Below are positions 55,173 to 64,000 of a stretch of DNA of 64,000 bases, piece by piece. Position 1 is the stretch's first letter, and every line of letters starts with the position of its first letter. Source of the stretch: Pseudomonas sp. SCB32 (lineage in GTDB: Bacteria; Pseudomonadota; Gammaproteobacteria; Pseudomonadales; Pseudomonadaceae). A program made the position numbers and the translations under genes. Location: contig NZ_CP045118.1 of the NCBI RefSeq assembly GCF_009189165.1, positions 3,844,001 through 3,908,000 of the forward strand. Reading direction: 5' to 3'. The notes below the pieces were generated by a model. That model worked only from the letters and a program-made list of their open reading frames with translations. It was not told the DNA's origin and did not search any database.

Positions 55173-55285
55173 TCTTTGGGCTCCCTGGTTTCTTGTGTTT
55201 ATGGTTCAGGCTTGGCCACTTCTCACCTGGATTCGGTGCGCTGTGGCTGGTAGGTAAAGGCTACGGCTGAGTCGCGAAGAGGCTG

Positions 55286-55333
55286 TATCGAGATTCGGCA
55301 AGAGCACATCTCTCGCCTATCGAGAAACGGCAA
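55286..55333. promoter_or_regulatory. Direct-repeat pair upstream of qhpA, probable QhpR sites
   Basis: TATCGAGATTCGGCAA (55286-55301) and TATCGAGAAACGGCAA (55318-55333) are 32 bases apart start to start. They lie 114-161 bases before the qhpA start. The same motif pair occurs at 57304-57351. The gap 55334-55645 has nothing else I can name. Confidence 0.72.
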
Positions 55334-55645
55334 CCTCTCGCTGAGCGAGGTTCACCTCTGCTTGGAAGCAGCCCCTCGTGCGGCGGAATTCGGAAAGTCC
55401 TGACGGATGTCTTGATCCAGTACGTCCAAAAGCCTTTCAAAATCCCGCACCCGAGTTAGAAGGCGAGACATGGCTCGATCTGAAATCGCAGGCAGCGTCT
55501 GGCCCCACTTCTTCCCATCAGCCATCTTCAAACTCCAAACTGCAACGACAGAGCGACGTAAGTTGCCAATGCCAGAAGGCCCGTTATCAACAGGCCATCA
55601 ATGCAAAGGCAAATGACAGAACCCTTTGGCATCGACGATCTCCTT

Positions 55646-55666
55646 GGCACCTGTTGGTCAGGTGCC
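55646..55666 (-). terminator. Hairpin after the aldehyde dehydrogenase gene
   Basis: GGCACCTG and CAGGTGCC pair around TTGGT, 10 bases past the minus-strand stop. There is no T tract, so it may be a weak terminator. Confidence 0.5.
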
Positions 55667-55675
55667 TGTGCATCT

Positions 55676-57202
<1,527 letters not shown>

Positions 57203-57303
57203 ACCTCATCTCTTGTTGTCAGCGAATGCATGTCCAAGCCCAACCTTCCGTAGGCCCAATCACACGCAGTCCGCGCAGTCTAGGGAGAGATGAATCACCG
57301 AAA

Positions 57304-57351
57304 TATCGAGAAACGGCAGCGCCCAGCTCGTTGACTATCAAAATTCGGCAA
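57304..57351. promoter_or_regulatory. Direct-repeat pair between aldehyde dehydrogenase and qhpR
   Basis: TATCGAGAAACGGCAG (57304-57319) and TATCAAAATTCGGCAA (57336-57351) are 32 bases apart. Their orientation and distance to the aldehyde dehydrogenase start (102-149 bases) match the pair before qhpA. Confidence 0.72.
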
Positions 57352-57503
57352 CACCGCAACACCGTCCGCCGGATGTGCCTTGCGCACTTATCTTTTCTTA
57401 CAAAATAATTTTCCTGCTTCGCCACAAAGCCACCAGCCCCGGCGTACCTGAGGCGTGGGTAGGTACAACAAAAACAAGAGACCCGCTTTACCGTGAGGTA
57501 GCT

Positions 57504-58550
57504 ATGCGATCCATCGATGAGCTGATTCACCCCGAATCTGCACCTCCTGCCTTGTTCACCCTCAGTGAAACCACTGATGTACTGCTTCAGGCATCTGCGT
57601 TGCCGAAATGGAATCAGGAGTACGTGCAGCTCAGCGAAGGCACCTTCTCAGGCGGCTTGCAGGATCTTTCTCTGGGGCCAGTTCAGATCTTTCGCGAAAC
57701 GATGGACAAGGCGGTAGATCAACGGGGTCTCCCCTGGCGCAACAGCTTTGCGATAGGGGTACCGATAGCTATTGCAGGTGACGGCTACTGGTGCGGAGAC
57801 AAGCTTGAGCAAGACTCCGTCTTTTTCCTGAAGCCTAATTCGGAGCTGAAATTCAGAACGCCTGAGCGCTCCGACATCTACGTCGCGGTGATCGACATGG
57901 AACTTCTCAGCTCCTATGCCGAATCGGTAGAGGAAATGGACGCAGCCCGCATCACCACGTTGAGTGGTACAAGCTCCGCTTCCCATCAGCTCTGCAGCTC
58001 GATCAGGACGAACCTCAGCCACCTATTCGATGGCTTAGCTGCCAATCCAACCGCGTTGGACAGCGAGCTAATTCGACAGGAATTGCTAAGCGAGACTATG
58101 CACACGCTTTGCGCGGGCTTGTCTCACCTCAGCAACATGACTCCACACAGCCCTGGTCAGTTTGTTCACCGCCACATCGTTGAAAAGTCACGCGAGTACA
58201 TCCTGTCCCGGCAAAGCCAGCCACCCAGCGTCCTCGAAATTTGCAATGAGCTGCGGATAAGCCGCCGCACGCTTCACTATGCATTTCAGAAGGTGCTCGG
58301 CGTCAATCCAGTCAGCTACCTTCGTTACGTTCGCCTGCATGGTGCACGCCAGATGCTTCTGCTTTCCCCGCCTGGAAAGCTGCTAATTAGCGAAATCGCG
58401 GCCCGCTGGGGCTTCTACCATTCGGGCATGTTCTGCACCTATTACAAGCTCCTGTTCGGTGAAACCCCCTCAGCAACTATCGCCAGGATCTCCGGTGACG
58501 CTGCTTGCCAATACAAACGGATGTCGAAGGCGCGCTTGTCCAGGCACTGA
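57504..58550 (+). CDS. qhpR: QhpR, AraC-family activator
   Basis: A 348-residue AraC-type regulator. An N-terminal sensor domain of about 220 residues is followed by two helix-turn-helix motifs (VLEICNELRISRRTLHYAFQK and ISEIAARWGFYHSGMFCTYYK). In Paracoccus QhpR switches on the qhp genes with amines. GAGG lies 6 bases before the ATG at 57504; an in-frame upstream start adds 43 poorly conserved residues. It is divergent from the aldehyde dehydrogenase. Confidence 0.87.
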   Translation: MRSIDELIHPESAPPALFTLSETTDVLLQASALPKWNQEYVQLSEGTFSGGLQDLSLGPVQIFRETMDKAVDQRGLPWRNSFAIGVPIAIAGDGYWCGDKLEQDSVFFLKPNSELKFRTPERSDIYVAVIDMELLSSYAESVEEMDAARITTLSGTSSASHQLCSSIRTNLSHLFDGLAANPTALDSELIRQELLSETMHTLCAGLSHLSNMTPHSPGQFVHRHIVEKSREYILSRQSQPPSVLEICNELRISRRTLHYAFQKVLGVNPVSYLRYVRLHGARQMLLLSPPGKLLISEIAARWGFYHSGMFCTYYKLLFGETPSATIARISGDAACQYKRMSKARLSRH

Positions 58551-58622
58551 ACGGGGCTGCATCTCACTCCTCCGCTGGATTGAGCAGGAAGCGTGGCCGC
58601 GCTTCGCAATGCAGGCGACAGG

Positions 58623-58634
58623 CCCCCCCCCCCC
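58623..58634. repeat. 12-base C tract
   Basis: A run of twelve C lies in the gap between qhpR and hxsD. It could be a slippage-prone tract or a sequencing difficulty. No promoter is visible at it. Confidence 0.6.
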
Positions 58635-58715
58635 AAAGCACACCATCCGTTCTAGCTACTTCATCTCGATTCCGCACGCAGCGGTTTTGATCATTTCGAA
58701 GCGTTTTGCACCAGT

Positions 58716-58740
58716 GTCCGCTTTGGGTCGGTAGCGGCCC
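58716..58740. repeat. Intergenic repeat, partial copy
   Basis: GTCCGCTTTGGGTCGGTAGC followed by GGCC matches the left half of the element at 15583-15643. Confidence 0.5.
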
Positions 58741-58818
58741 TCCAGCTCCACGCTGGCCATTTGCCTTGATACAGGACAGAATCCTCCACTAAGAATCGGA
58801 GTTCAGGGAAAGAAGTTC

Positions 58819-59121
58819 ATGACATGGCAGGTCATATTGCGGCTAGACGGGCAGGCCTATTCATCCGGCGCCATACAGAGGGCGGCCTACAGCGTCGCCA
58901 GGGATTTTGCTACTGAGATCCAAGTGCAGGATAAGCACGCTACCCTTCTGATCACTCCCAATCCGACCTCAGCTAACGCCTCCACCCTCTCCTCCGAGCA
59001 GGTCAAAGCTCTGCTGCTCCAGCAGCTAAATGATTTCGCCTTGCGCGAACGAATCCAGCAGGAAACGGCCGGCATCAGAGAAATACTGATCCGCGCGGCA
59101 CTGATCGGCAGCAGCCATTGA
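58819..59121 (+). CDS. hxsD: HxsD, His-Xaa-Ser system protein
   Basis: A 100-residue protein of the HxsD family by position and sequence (FATEIQVQDKHATLLITP, ending REILIRAALIG). It has no signal peptide. It probably assists the two radical SAM enzymes as a binding partner or peptide-recognition element. Its TGA stop directly abuts the hxsB ATG. The role of the system is not known. Confidence 0.85.
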   Translation: MTWQVILRLDGQAYSSGAIQRAAYSVARDFATEIQVQDKHATLLITPNPTSANASTLSSEQVKALLLQQLNDFALRERIQQETAGIREILIRAALIGSSH

Positions 59122-60609
59122 ATGAGCGCGGTCATTACCACGGACAGCAGCTATCGACTACTGCCTCTCCGTTTCATGCGTTTGGAAGGCGAAGGCGCGC
59201 AGGACGTGCTGATCACTGGAGATACTGGCGAACACCTGTTCATCACGGATACGCAACTGCGTGATCTGTTGAATAAGCGCCTGCGACCAGGAACCTCGCT
59301 CTACAAGGACTTGCTGGCCCGGCATTTCATCTATGAGCCAGGTGGCCATGACCCGCTGCCGGAAATGGCCGCGCAATATCGCAGCCGCAAGGACTTTCTC
59401 CTGCAGGGTCCGGCGCTGCACCTCTTTGTTGTCACTTTGCGCTGCAACCATACCTGCCAATACTGTCAGGTCTCGCGGGCACCGCTTGCCGGCAGCGGCC
59501 ACGATCTCTCCGAGCAGGACGCACTGCATGCCGTGGAGCGCGTTTTCGAATCCACGTCTCCCACTCTCACTATCGAGTTTCAGGGTGGCGAGCCTCTGCT
59601 GGCCTTCGGGCGCATACGTCAGATCATCGAGCGTATGGTCGAGCGCAACGAAACCGAACAGCGTGACATCCAGTTCGTCGTCACCAGCACCCTGCATCAC
59701 CTGACTGATGAGATCCTGGATTTCGCACACGATCACCGCCTTCAGTTTTCAACCTCACTCGATGGCCCTGCCGCCCTTCACAATGCCAACCGGCCGACTC
59801 CGACTCGCGACTCTTACGAACGCACCCTAGAGGGCATTCGTCGAGTGCGTGCACGTCTGGGTCACGATGCGGTATCGGCGCTCACGACACTCACCGCCAA
59901 AAGCCTCGAGCAACCGCGAGCGATCATTGATGAGTATGTGAAACAGGGCTTCTCCAGCATCTCTCTGCGGCCGTTGAGCCCATATGGGTTCGCCTCCAAG
60001 AGCGCGCAACGCCTCGATTATCCGATGGAGCGTTACGTTCGTTTCTACAAGGAAGCACTCGCCTATCTACTGGAGTTGAACCAGCAAGGCATCTACCTCT
60101 CCGAGGGCTATACCGCGTTACTGCTGAACAACATCCTGACGCCCTTCTCTTCCGGCTACGTCGACCTGCGTTCCCCGCTGGGCGCTGGGACTGGTGCTCT
60201 CGTTTACAACTACGATGGCTATGTCTATCCGTCCGATGAAGCTCGGATGCTCTTGGAGATGGGCGAGGACGGATTACGGCTCGGCAGCGTTCGACAACCG
60301 CTGCACGAGCTCCTGAACGCCCCGATCATGAGGCTCTTGCTGGAAGCTGGCGTTGCCGAGGCGCTGCCCGGCTGCTGCGATTGCGCGCTGGTCCCCTACT
60401 GCGGCGCTGATCCGGTGGAACATTTCGCCCGCTACGGAGACCCGATTGGCCATCGGGCCTTCAGCAGCTTCTGCGAAAAGAACATGAATCTGCTCCAGCA
60501 CCTGTTCGGCCTGCTGCGTGATGGGGACGACAGTATCCAGCGAGTGTTGCTGTCCTGGCTGACTCGCCGCTCGTTCGCTGACATCCCCCATATCGGCTAC
60601 AGGGGATAG
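59122..60609 (+). CDS. hxsB: HxsB radical SAM enzyme of the His-Xaa-Ser system
   Basis: A 495-residue radical SAM protein with cluster Cys108, Cys112 and Cys115 (RCNHTCQYC) and a SPASM-like C-terminal region with CCDCALVPYCGADP. It is one of two maturases thought to modify the His-Xaa-Ser repeats of HxsA. It starts right after hxsD and ends 3 bases before hxsC, so the four genes form one operon. Confidence 0.9.
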   Translation: MSAVITTDSSYRLLPLRFMRLEGEGAQDVLITGDTGEHLFITDTQLRDLLNKRLRPGTSLYKDLLARHFIYEPGGHDPLPEMAAQYRSRKDFLLQGPALHLFVVTLRCNHTCQYCQVSRAPLAGSGHDLSEQDALHAVERVFESTSPTLTIEFQGGEPLLAFGRIRQIIERMVERNETEQRDIQFVVTSTLHHLTDEILDFAHDHRLQFSTSLDGPAALHNANRPTPTRDSYERTLEGIRRVRARLGHDAVSALTTLTAKSLEQPRAIIDEYVKQGFSSISLRPLSPYGFASKSAQRLDYPMERYVRFYKEALAYLLELNQQGIYLSEGYTALLLNNILTPFSSGYVDLRSPLGAGTGALVYNYDGYVYPSDEARMLLEMGEDGLRLGSVRQPLHELLNAPIMRLLLEAGVAEALPGCCDCALVPYCGADPVEHFARYGDPIGHRAFSSFCEKNMNLLQHLFGLLRDGDDSIQRVLLSWLTRRSFADIPHIGYRG

Positions 60610-60612
60610 TCC

Positions 60613-61842
60613 ATGCTTCGCAGAGAGACTCAGTTCGATATCCAGAACCTGGTTGGCCCGCGCTTGTTGAAAGTGATCACCGCCAGCGAGCTTATCGAAA
60701 AAGGCACGGCCGTCTGCGCAGGGCATGCAACTTTTGATGACCTGGCACTCTGGGTCGAGGCGCACGAGCTACGGGAACACCCCGGCTTGCTGGCACTACC
60801 GGTGGGCGCCTTCCTGTGCCCAGACCAAGAAGCGCCCGATCTACCCCATGAGGTGTTACAGCTTCGAGCGCCGAAGGATCCGCAAGTCGTGCGCCCCGGA
60901 GACGTCATCGCCCTGACGCCGACCAGCAACCTGGTGCGCGTACTGTATCGACGTGGCGCCAACTCCAACCTGCTGTTCATCACCGATCGCTGCAACAGCT
61001 TGTGCTTGATGTGCTCGCAACCGCCGAAGGACATCGATGACCGCTGGCACATCGAGGAAAACCTGCGCCTGATCGACCTACTGGATTCGGGAGAAGAACA
61101 CCTCGGCATCAGCGGCGGCGAGCCGACGCTGTATCGCGAAGGGCTACTGGCGATTCTCGCCAAGTGCAAGACCGTGCTGCCGGAGAAACCGATCCACCTG
61201 CTCAGTAACGGCCGGCTGCTGAAGGATCCCAGTTGGATCGCCGAGCTGAAACAGCTGGGCCATCCCTGCCTGAGTTGGGGCATCCCACTCTATGCCGACA
61301 ATGCCACCGACCACGATCACCTGGTCCAAGCACCCGGTGCCTTCAGCGAAACCATGCAGGGGTTGTACAACCTCGCCCGAGCCAATCAGGCCGTGGAAAT
61401 CCGCGTGGTACTAAACCGTCTGACCATTCCCAGGCTGCCCGAGTTAGCTCACTTCGTGTTTCGCAATCTTCCCTTCATCCGCCACGTCGCCCTGATGGGA
61501 ATCGAAAGCACCGGCTTGGCGAAGAAGCATTACGAGGAACTCTGGATCGACCCACTGGACTACCAGGAACAGCTCAGCCAGGCCGCCTATTTTCTGCATA
61601 ACCGAGGCGTGCCGGTTTCGATCTACAACCTGCCCCTATGCATCCTGCCAGCACACCTGTCGCGCTTTGCCCGCCAGAGCATTTCCGACTGGAAGAACTT
61701 ATTCATCGACGCCTGCCAAAACTGCGCTGCAACCAGCCACTGTGCAGGCTTTTTCAAATCCCACACCGACCGCTGGCAGAGCCGCGGCATTCGTCAGTTA
61801 TCCACGGAAGAATTCACCACCTACGCAAGGAGCACCCCATGA
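60613..61842 (+). CDS. hxsC: HxsC radical SAM enzyme of the His-Xaa-Ser system
   Basis: A 409-residue radical SAM protein. Its cluster Cys are 127, 131 and 134 (RCNSLCLMC); a C-terminal CQNCAATSHCAG resembles SPASM ligands. The first 110 residues form a separate N-terminal domain. The stop overlaps the hxsA start (ATGA), so production of maturase and target is coupled. Confidence 0.9.
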   Translation: MLRRETQFDIQNLVGPRLLKVITASELIEKGTAVCAGHATFDDLALWVEAHELREHPGLLALPVGAFLCPDQEAPDLPHEVLQLRAPKDPQVVRPGDVIALTPTSNLVRVLYRRGANSNLLFITDRCNSLCLMCSQPPKDIDDRWHIEENLRLIDLLDSGEEHLGISGGEPTLYREGLLAILAKCKTVLPEKPIHLLSNGRLLKDPSWIAELKQLGHPCLSWGIPLYADNATDHDHLVQAPGAFSETMQGLYNLARANQAVEIRVVLNRLTIPRLPELAHFVFRNLPFIRHVALMGIESTGLAKKHYEELWIDPLDYQEQLSQAAYFLHNRGVPVSIYNLPLCILPAHLSRFARQSISDWKNLFIDACQNCAATSHCAGFFKSHTDRWQSRGIRQLSTEEFTTYARSTP

Positions 61843-62474
61843 GTTTGCTCGACCGCTGGAAAGTCTTGATTGGCCACATCACTCTCCTACCAGTCGTCGG
61901 CACAGCCTTCGCGCAAGGCAATCAACTGCCACTCGCCGATTCAACCTGGGAACCCCGTAGCGACGCACAGCCGCCCGTATTCATGAACACACTGAATGCA
62001 TCCGACGCGGTAAATATTTATGCAGCACACCGCTCGCACAGCTCCCATCGCTCGCATAGTTCACATAGCTCGCACTATAGCGGCTCTGGTGGATACAGCG
62101 CTCCGCGCTACTACAGCCCACCGGCAGCCCCAGCGCCGAGCTACACGCCCAATACCTACTACAGCGTCCCCAGCACCTCGAGCAGTAGTAGCAGTCAGTC
62201 GAGCTCAAGCTTCAACAATGCAACGACGCCATCGGTGGATACACCCTCTACGAGGACGGCACCTGCTCGACCTGCTGCCGGAGAGCTATCCAACTTGGTC
62301 ATGCGGGTGCAGACCGCACTGCTGGTGCGCAAGTATTACGAAGGCACCATAGACGGCATCCTCGGCAAGACGACCCGCGGCGCACTGATGTCATTCCAAG
62401 CGGACACTGGCTTGGAAATTAATGGCCGTATGGATACCCCTACGCTGAATGCATTGGGTATTCGAATTCCCTAA
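61839..62474 (+). CDS. hxsA: HxsA, His-Xaa-Ser repeat protein
   Basis: A 211-residue exported protein with an N-terminal signal (VLIGHITLLPVVGTAFAQ). Residues 64-81 are six His-Xaa-Ser triplets in a row (HRS, HSS, HRS, HSS, HSS, HYS). A Ser/Pro/Tyr-rich linker follows, then a peptidoglycan-binding type 1 domain from about 150 (LVMRVQTALLVRKYYEGTIDG). The repeats are the presumed target of HxsB/HxsC. AAGGAG precedes the ATG. Confidence 0.9.
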   Translation: MSLLDRWKVLIGHITLLPVVGTAFAQGNQLPLADSTWEPRSDAQPPVFMNTLNASDAVNIYAAHRSHSSHRSHSSHSSHYSGSGGYSAPRYYSPPAAPAPSYTPNTYYSVPSTSSSSSSQSSSSFNNATTPSVDTPSTRTAPARPAAGELSNLVMRVQTALLVRKYYEGTIDGILGKTTRGALMSFQADTGLEINGRMDTPTLNALGIRIP

Positions 62475-62497
62475 ATCCAGGCTGAGTAGCGACGACC

Positions 62498-62872
62498 ATG
62501 ACGATGCATGACATCAAATCCAACTTGTATCCTTGCGCCCATTGCGGGGGCGGCGGGACTTGTCGTAATGGGGAACAGCAGCAGTCCTGCGCGGTGTGTA
62601 TCAAGGAGAACGAGCTGAAGGGCAAGAGTTTCGCAGGGTTGCCCTGCGCAGTGTGCGGTGGAATTGGTCAGGCGGAGCCCAAGACGGAACGCATCAACAA
62701 ACGCCTCCCTGCGCTGGTCGGCCTCTTGGTGATTTTCACCTTGCTGCTGAGTGTGCTGCTCTGCGGAATACTACAGAGTCGCTACTTCAGCGAGGTCCTA
62801 GCCTTTTCCGGTCCCTTGATTGGCAGCGTGTTGGCGTACTATTACTCGTCCCAACGGCATACAACGAGCTAG
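62498..62872 (+). CDS. Small membrane protein with DnaJ-type CxxCxGxG motifs
   Basis: A 124-residue protein. The first 60 residues have CAHCGGGGTC, CAVC and CAVCGGIG, zinc-knuckle motifs like those of DnaJ. Two hydrophobic segments follow (ALVGLLVIFTLLLSVLLCGIL and LAFSGPLIGSVLAYYY). I do not recognise a named family. It begins 23 bases after hxsA, so it may be a fifth gene of the hxs operon, possibly in folding or redox handling. The start could also be ATG 62504. Confidence 0.6.
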   Translation: MTMHDIKSNLYPCAHCGGGGTCRNGEQQQSCAVCIKENELKGKSFAGLPCAVCGGIGQAEPKTERINKRLPALVGLLVIFTLLLSVLLCGILQSRYFSEVLAFSGPLIGSVLAYYYSSQRHTTS

Positions 62873-62922
62873 CGCCGCGCCGCCCAAGCGAAGCGACGCA
62901 GTGCATCAAGCGCTTGATCACC

Positions 62923-63294
62923 TCAAGCGCTGAGCCAAGACTCCACGGTCGCATTGCCGTATTCGGCCTTCCAAGCCTTGAGCACCTTGTGATTACCGCC
63001 CTTGGTCTCAACAACTTCGCCAGTGTGCGGATTCTTGTAGACCTTGATTTGACGTTCGCGGCGAGTAGACTGCGCGCCACGTGGGCCACGACGCAGCACA
63101 TCACGTGCGGAGTCCGGATCCAAGATAGCGATCACATCGCGCAGTGACTTGCCATACTGGTTCATCAGGCCCTTTAGTTTCTCTTCAAATTCGATTTCCT
63201 TCTTGAGCGCGCCATCATTTTTGAGCGACTCGAGATAAGCCAGTTGTTCGGCCAAAGCTCTTTCGGCAGCACGGAATTCGGCAAGTTTAGACAA
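62923..63294 (-). CDS. MvaT/MvaU-family H-NS-like protein
   Basis: A 123-residue xenogeneic silencer. N-terminal coiled-coil (SKLAEFRAAERALAEQLAYL, then EFEEKLKGLMNQYGKSL) and a C-terminal DNA-binding domain (KVYKNPHTGEVVETKGGNH). The start is TTG at 63294 with GAGGAA upstream, which gives the standard N-terminus LSKLAEF. It silences AT-rich, often acquired DNA. It lies just beyond the less GC-rich hxs and qhp region. Confidence 0.88.
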   Translation of the reverse strand: MSKLAEFRAAERALAEQLAYLESLKNDGALKKEIEFEEKLKGLMNQYGKSLRDVIAILDPDSARDVLRRGPRGAQSTRRERQIKVYKNPHTGEVVETKGGNHKVLKAWKAEYGNATVESWLSA

Positions 63295-63570
63295 TGTCTT
63301 ATTCCTCATTAGGAGCAGATAACTGGACAGTTCTGAGCTTACCGCTTGCGCAGAATTATTTCTATCTAGAATTCCCCACCTTACACCCATCAGCCTGTCT
63401 AATTAGACTACCGTCCCCACCTACAACTCAACGAGGACGCATCGAATCCGACCTTATGTCTATAGCTCACATAACTCAGCGACAACCTTCTGGAATCGAA
63501 GTAGCGGATAAGAGCTTGAAAAGTCAGAACGAGGGAATTACTTGAAAATACAAGCTCAATTTACTGCGGC

Positions 63571-64000
63571 TCATTCCATCCAAGCAAACAGCTTGTCCCA
63601 GTCGCGGTGGACAAGCCTCTCGCAGGCACGTGGTGCTCCGCCAAAGCAGCGATTAGAAACTCTTTCCATTCGCTCTTTAGAGTCATAGATAATCGGGGTC
63701 GCGTTCTAGTCAAGAAGAACCCCTCTTGCACCGATGAGAAGCGCGTGGCCTGCCGCGACATCATGCGCAGAAACAGGTACCAAGGAGACCCCTGCGACAG
63801 CATCACCGGCAGCCACCCGGGCCAAACGATAGGCAATGCTAGGCATTGGAACGAAGTCAGCCGGAGCACGGAGCTCGGTATTCAGCTCCGGCTTGAGAGC
63901 GGCAGCAGTGCTGACCAATACCTGGCTTCCGGGAACCAAATCCAAGTTGCCCAATCGCTCTCGGAGAGTCTTGCCATTTCGCCAAATGCCTCCGGCTGTG
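63571..64000 (-). pseudogene. Inositol-monophosphatase-family gene, interrupted by an in-frame TAG (5' end outside)
   Basis: The visible part reads GIWRNGKTLRERLGNL, then HDVAAGHALLIGARGVLLD and a TAG at 63706-63708. The same frame continues as NATPIIYDSKERMERVSNRC, FGGAPRACERLVHRDWDKLF, AWME, with a TGA at 63571. The continuation is coherent and looks like the normal C-terminus. A single CAG-to-TAG change would explain it. The start lies beyond the window. The product may be truncated or read through. Confidence 0.7.

Noticed and set aside
62028..62085. Repetitive bases that could suggest a CRISPR or tandem-repeat array
   Set aside because: They encode the His-Xaa-Ser triplets of HxsA and are too short and irregular for CRISPR. 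I see no CRISPR array elsewhere.

Overview
The window reads as a chromosomal segment of a GC-rich gammaproteobacterium, almost certainly Pseudomonas (P. aeruginosa/nitroreducens/citronellolis side of the genus). The evidence is an MvaT-type nucleoid protein, the arsR-gapdh-arsJ arsenate operon, a quinohemoprotein amine dehydrogenase (QHNDH) locus and Pseudomonas-style codon use. The species itself is not decided by the sequence.

1-18.7 kb: mixed metabolic and regulatory genes. They are the 3' end of a polyamine-binding protein gene, an MBL-fold hydrolase, a GlxA-type AraC regulator divergent from an alpha/beta hydrolase, a two-terminator interval that may hold a small RNA, an SDR/DUF2165 pair, an operon of aldehyde dehydrogenase, Fe-alcohol dehydrogenase, NCS1 permease and a BetI-like TetR regulator with a tandem operator, then DHFR-like, LysR/EamA, XRE and HD-domain genes, and the arsenate operon.

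18.7-43.9 kb: an acyl-CoA dehydrogenase, then a large catabolic island, all on the minus strand. Operon 1 runs from a CaiB/BaiF CoA-transferase through an HMG-CoA-lyase-like enzyme, a YCF48-like protein, an MMPL/RND transporter, DUF1302, DUF1329, HyuA/HyuB, an isochorismatase-fold amidohydrolase, a small lipoprotein and a LeuC/LeuD-type hydro-lyase to a PrpR-like sigma-54 activator. Operon 2 encodes an Asp/Glu-racemase-like protein, an NTF2-fold protein and two fused Old Yellow Enzymes. A well-spaced -24/-12 promoter sits in front of each operon, and each has a similar pair of candidate upstream activator sites, so the island looks like one sigma-54 regulon. The enzyme set suggests opening of a cyclic imide, lactam or other N-heterocycle, removal of nitrogen and cleavage of a branched C5-type diacid. 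The substrate is unknown.

43.9-44.8 kb: a relic of a MalT/LuxR-type regulator and intergenic repeats.

44.8-58.6 kb: a full QHNDH locus, minus strand in the order qhpA-D-C-B-F-E-(CcmF-like)-G, with an upstream aldehyde dehydrogenase on the same strand and a divergent AraC-type qhpR. Two pairs of a 16-bp motif, both spaced exactly 32 bp, lie upstream of qhpA and of the aldehyde dehydrogenase and are probably QhpR sites. Together these genes would oxidise a primary amine to aldehyde in the periplasm and then to acid in the cytoplasm.

58.8-62.9 kb: a His-Xaa-Ser system (hxsD-hxsB-hxsC-hxsA) with two radical SAM enzymes, followed by a small Cys-rich membrane protein that may be an extra member. 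The window closes with an MvaT/MvaU-family gene and an inositol-monophosphatase-family gene interrupted by an in-frame amber codon. Base composition from about 44.7 kb onward looks visibly less GC-rich than the first 43 kb, except for the aldehyde dehydrogenase.
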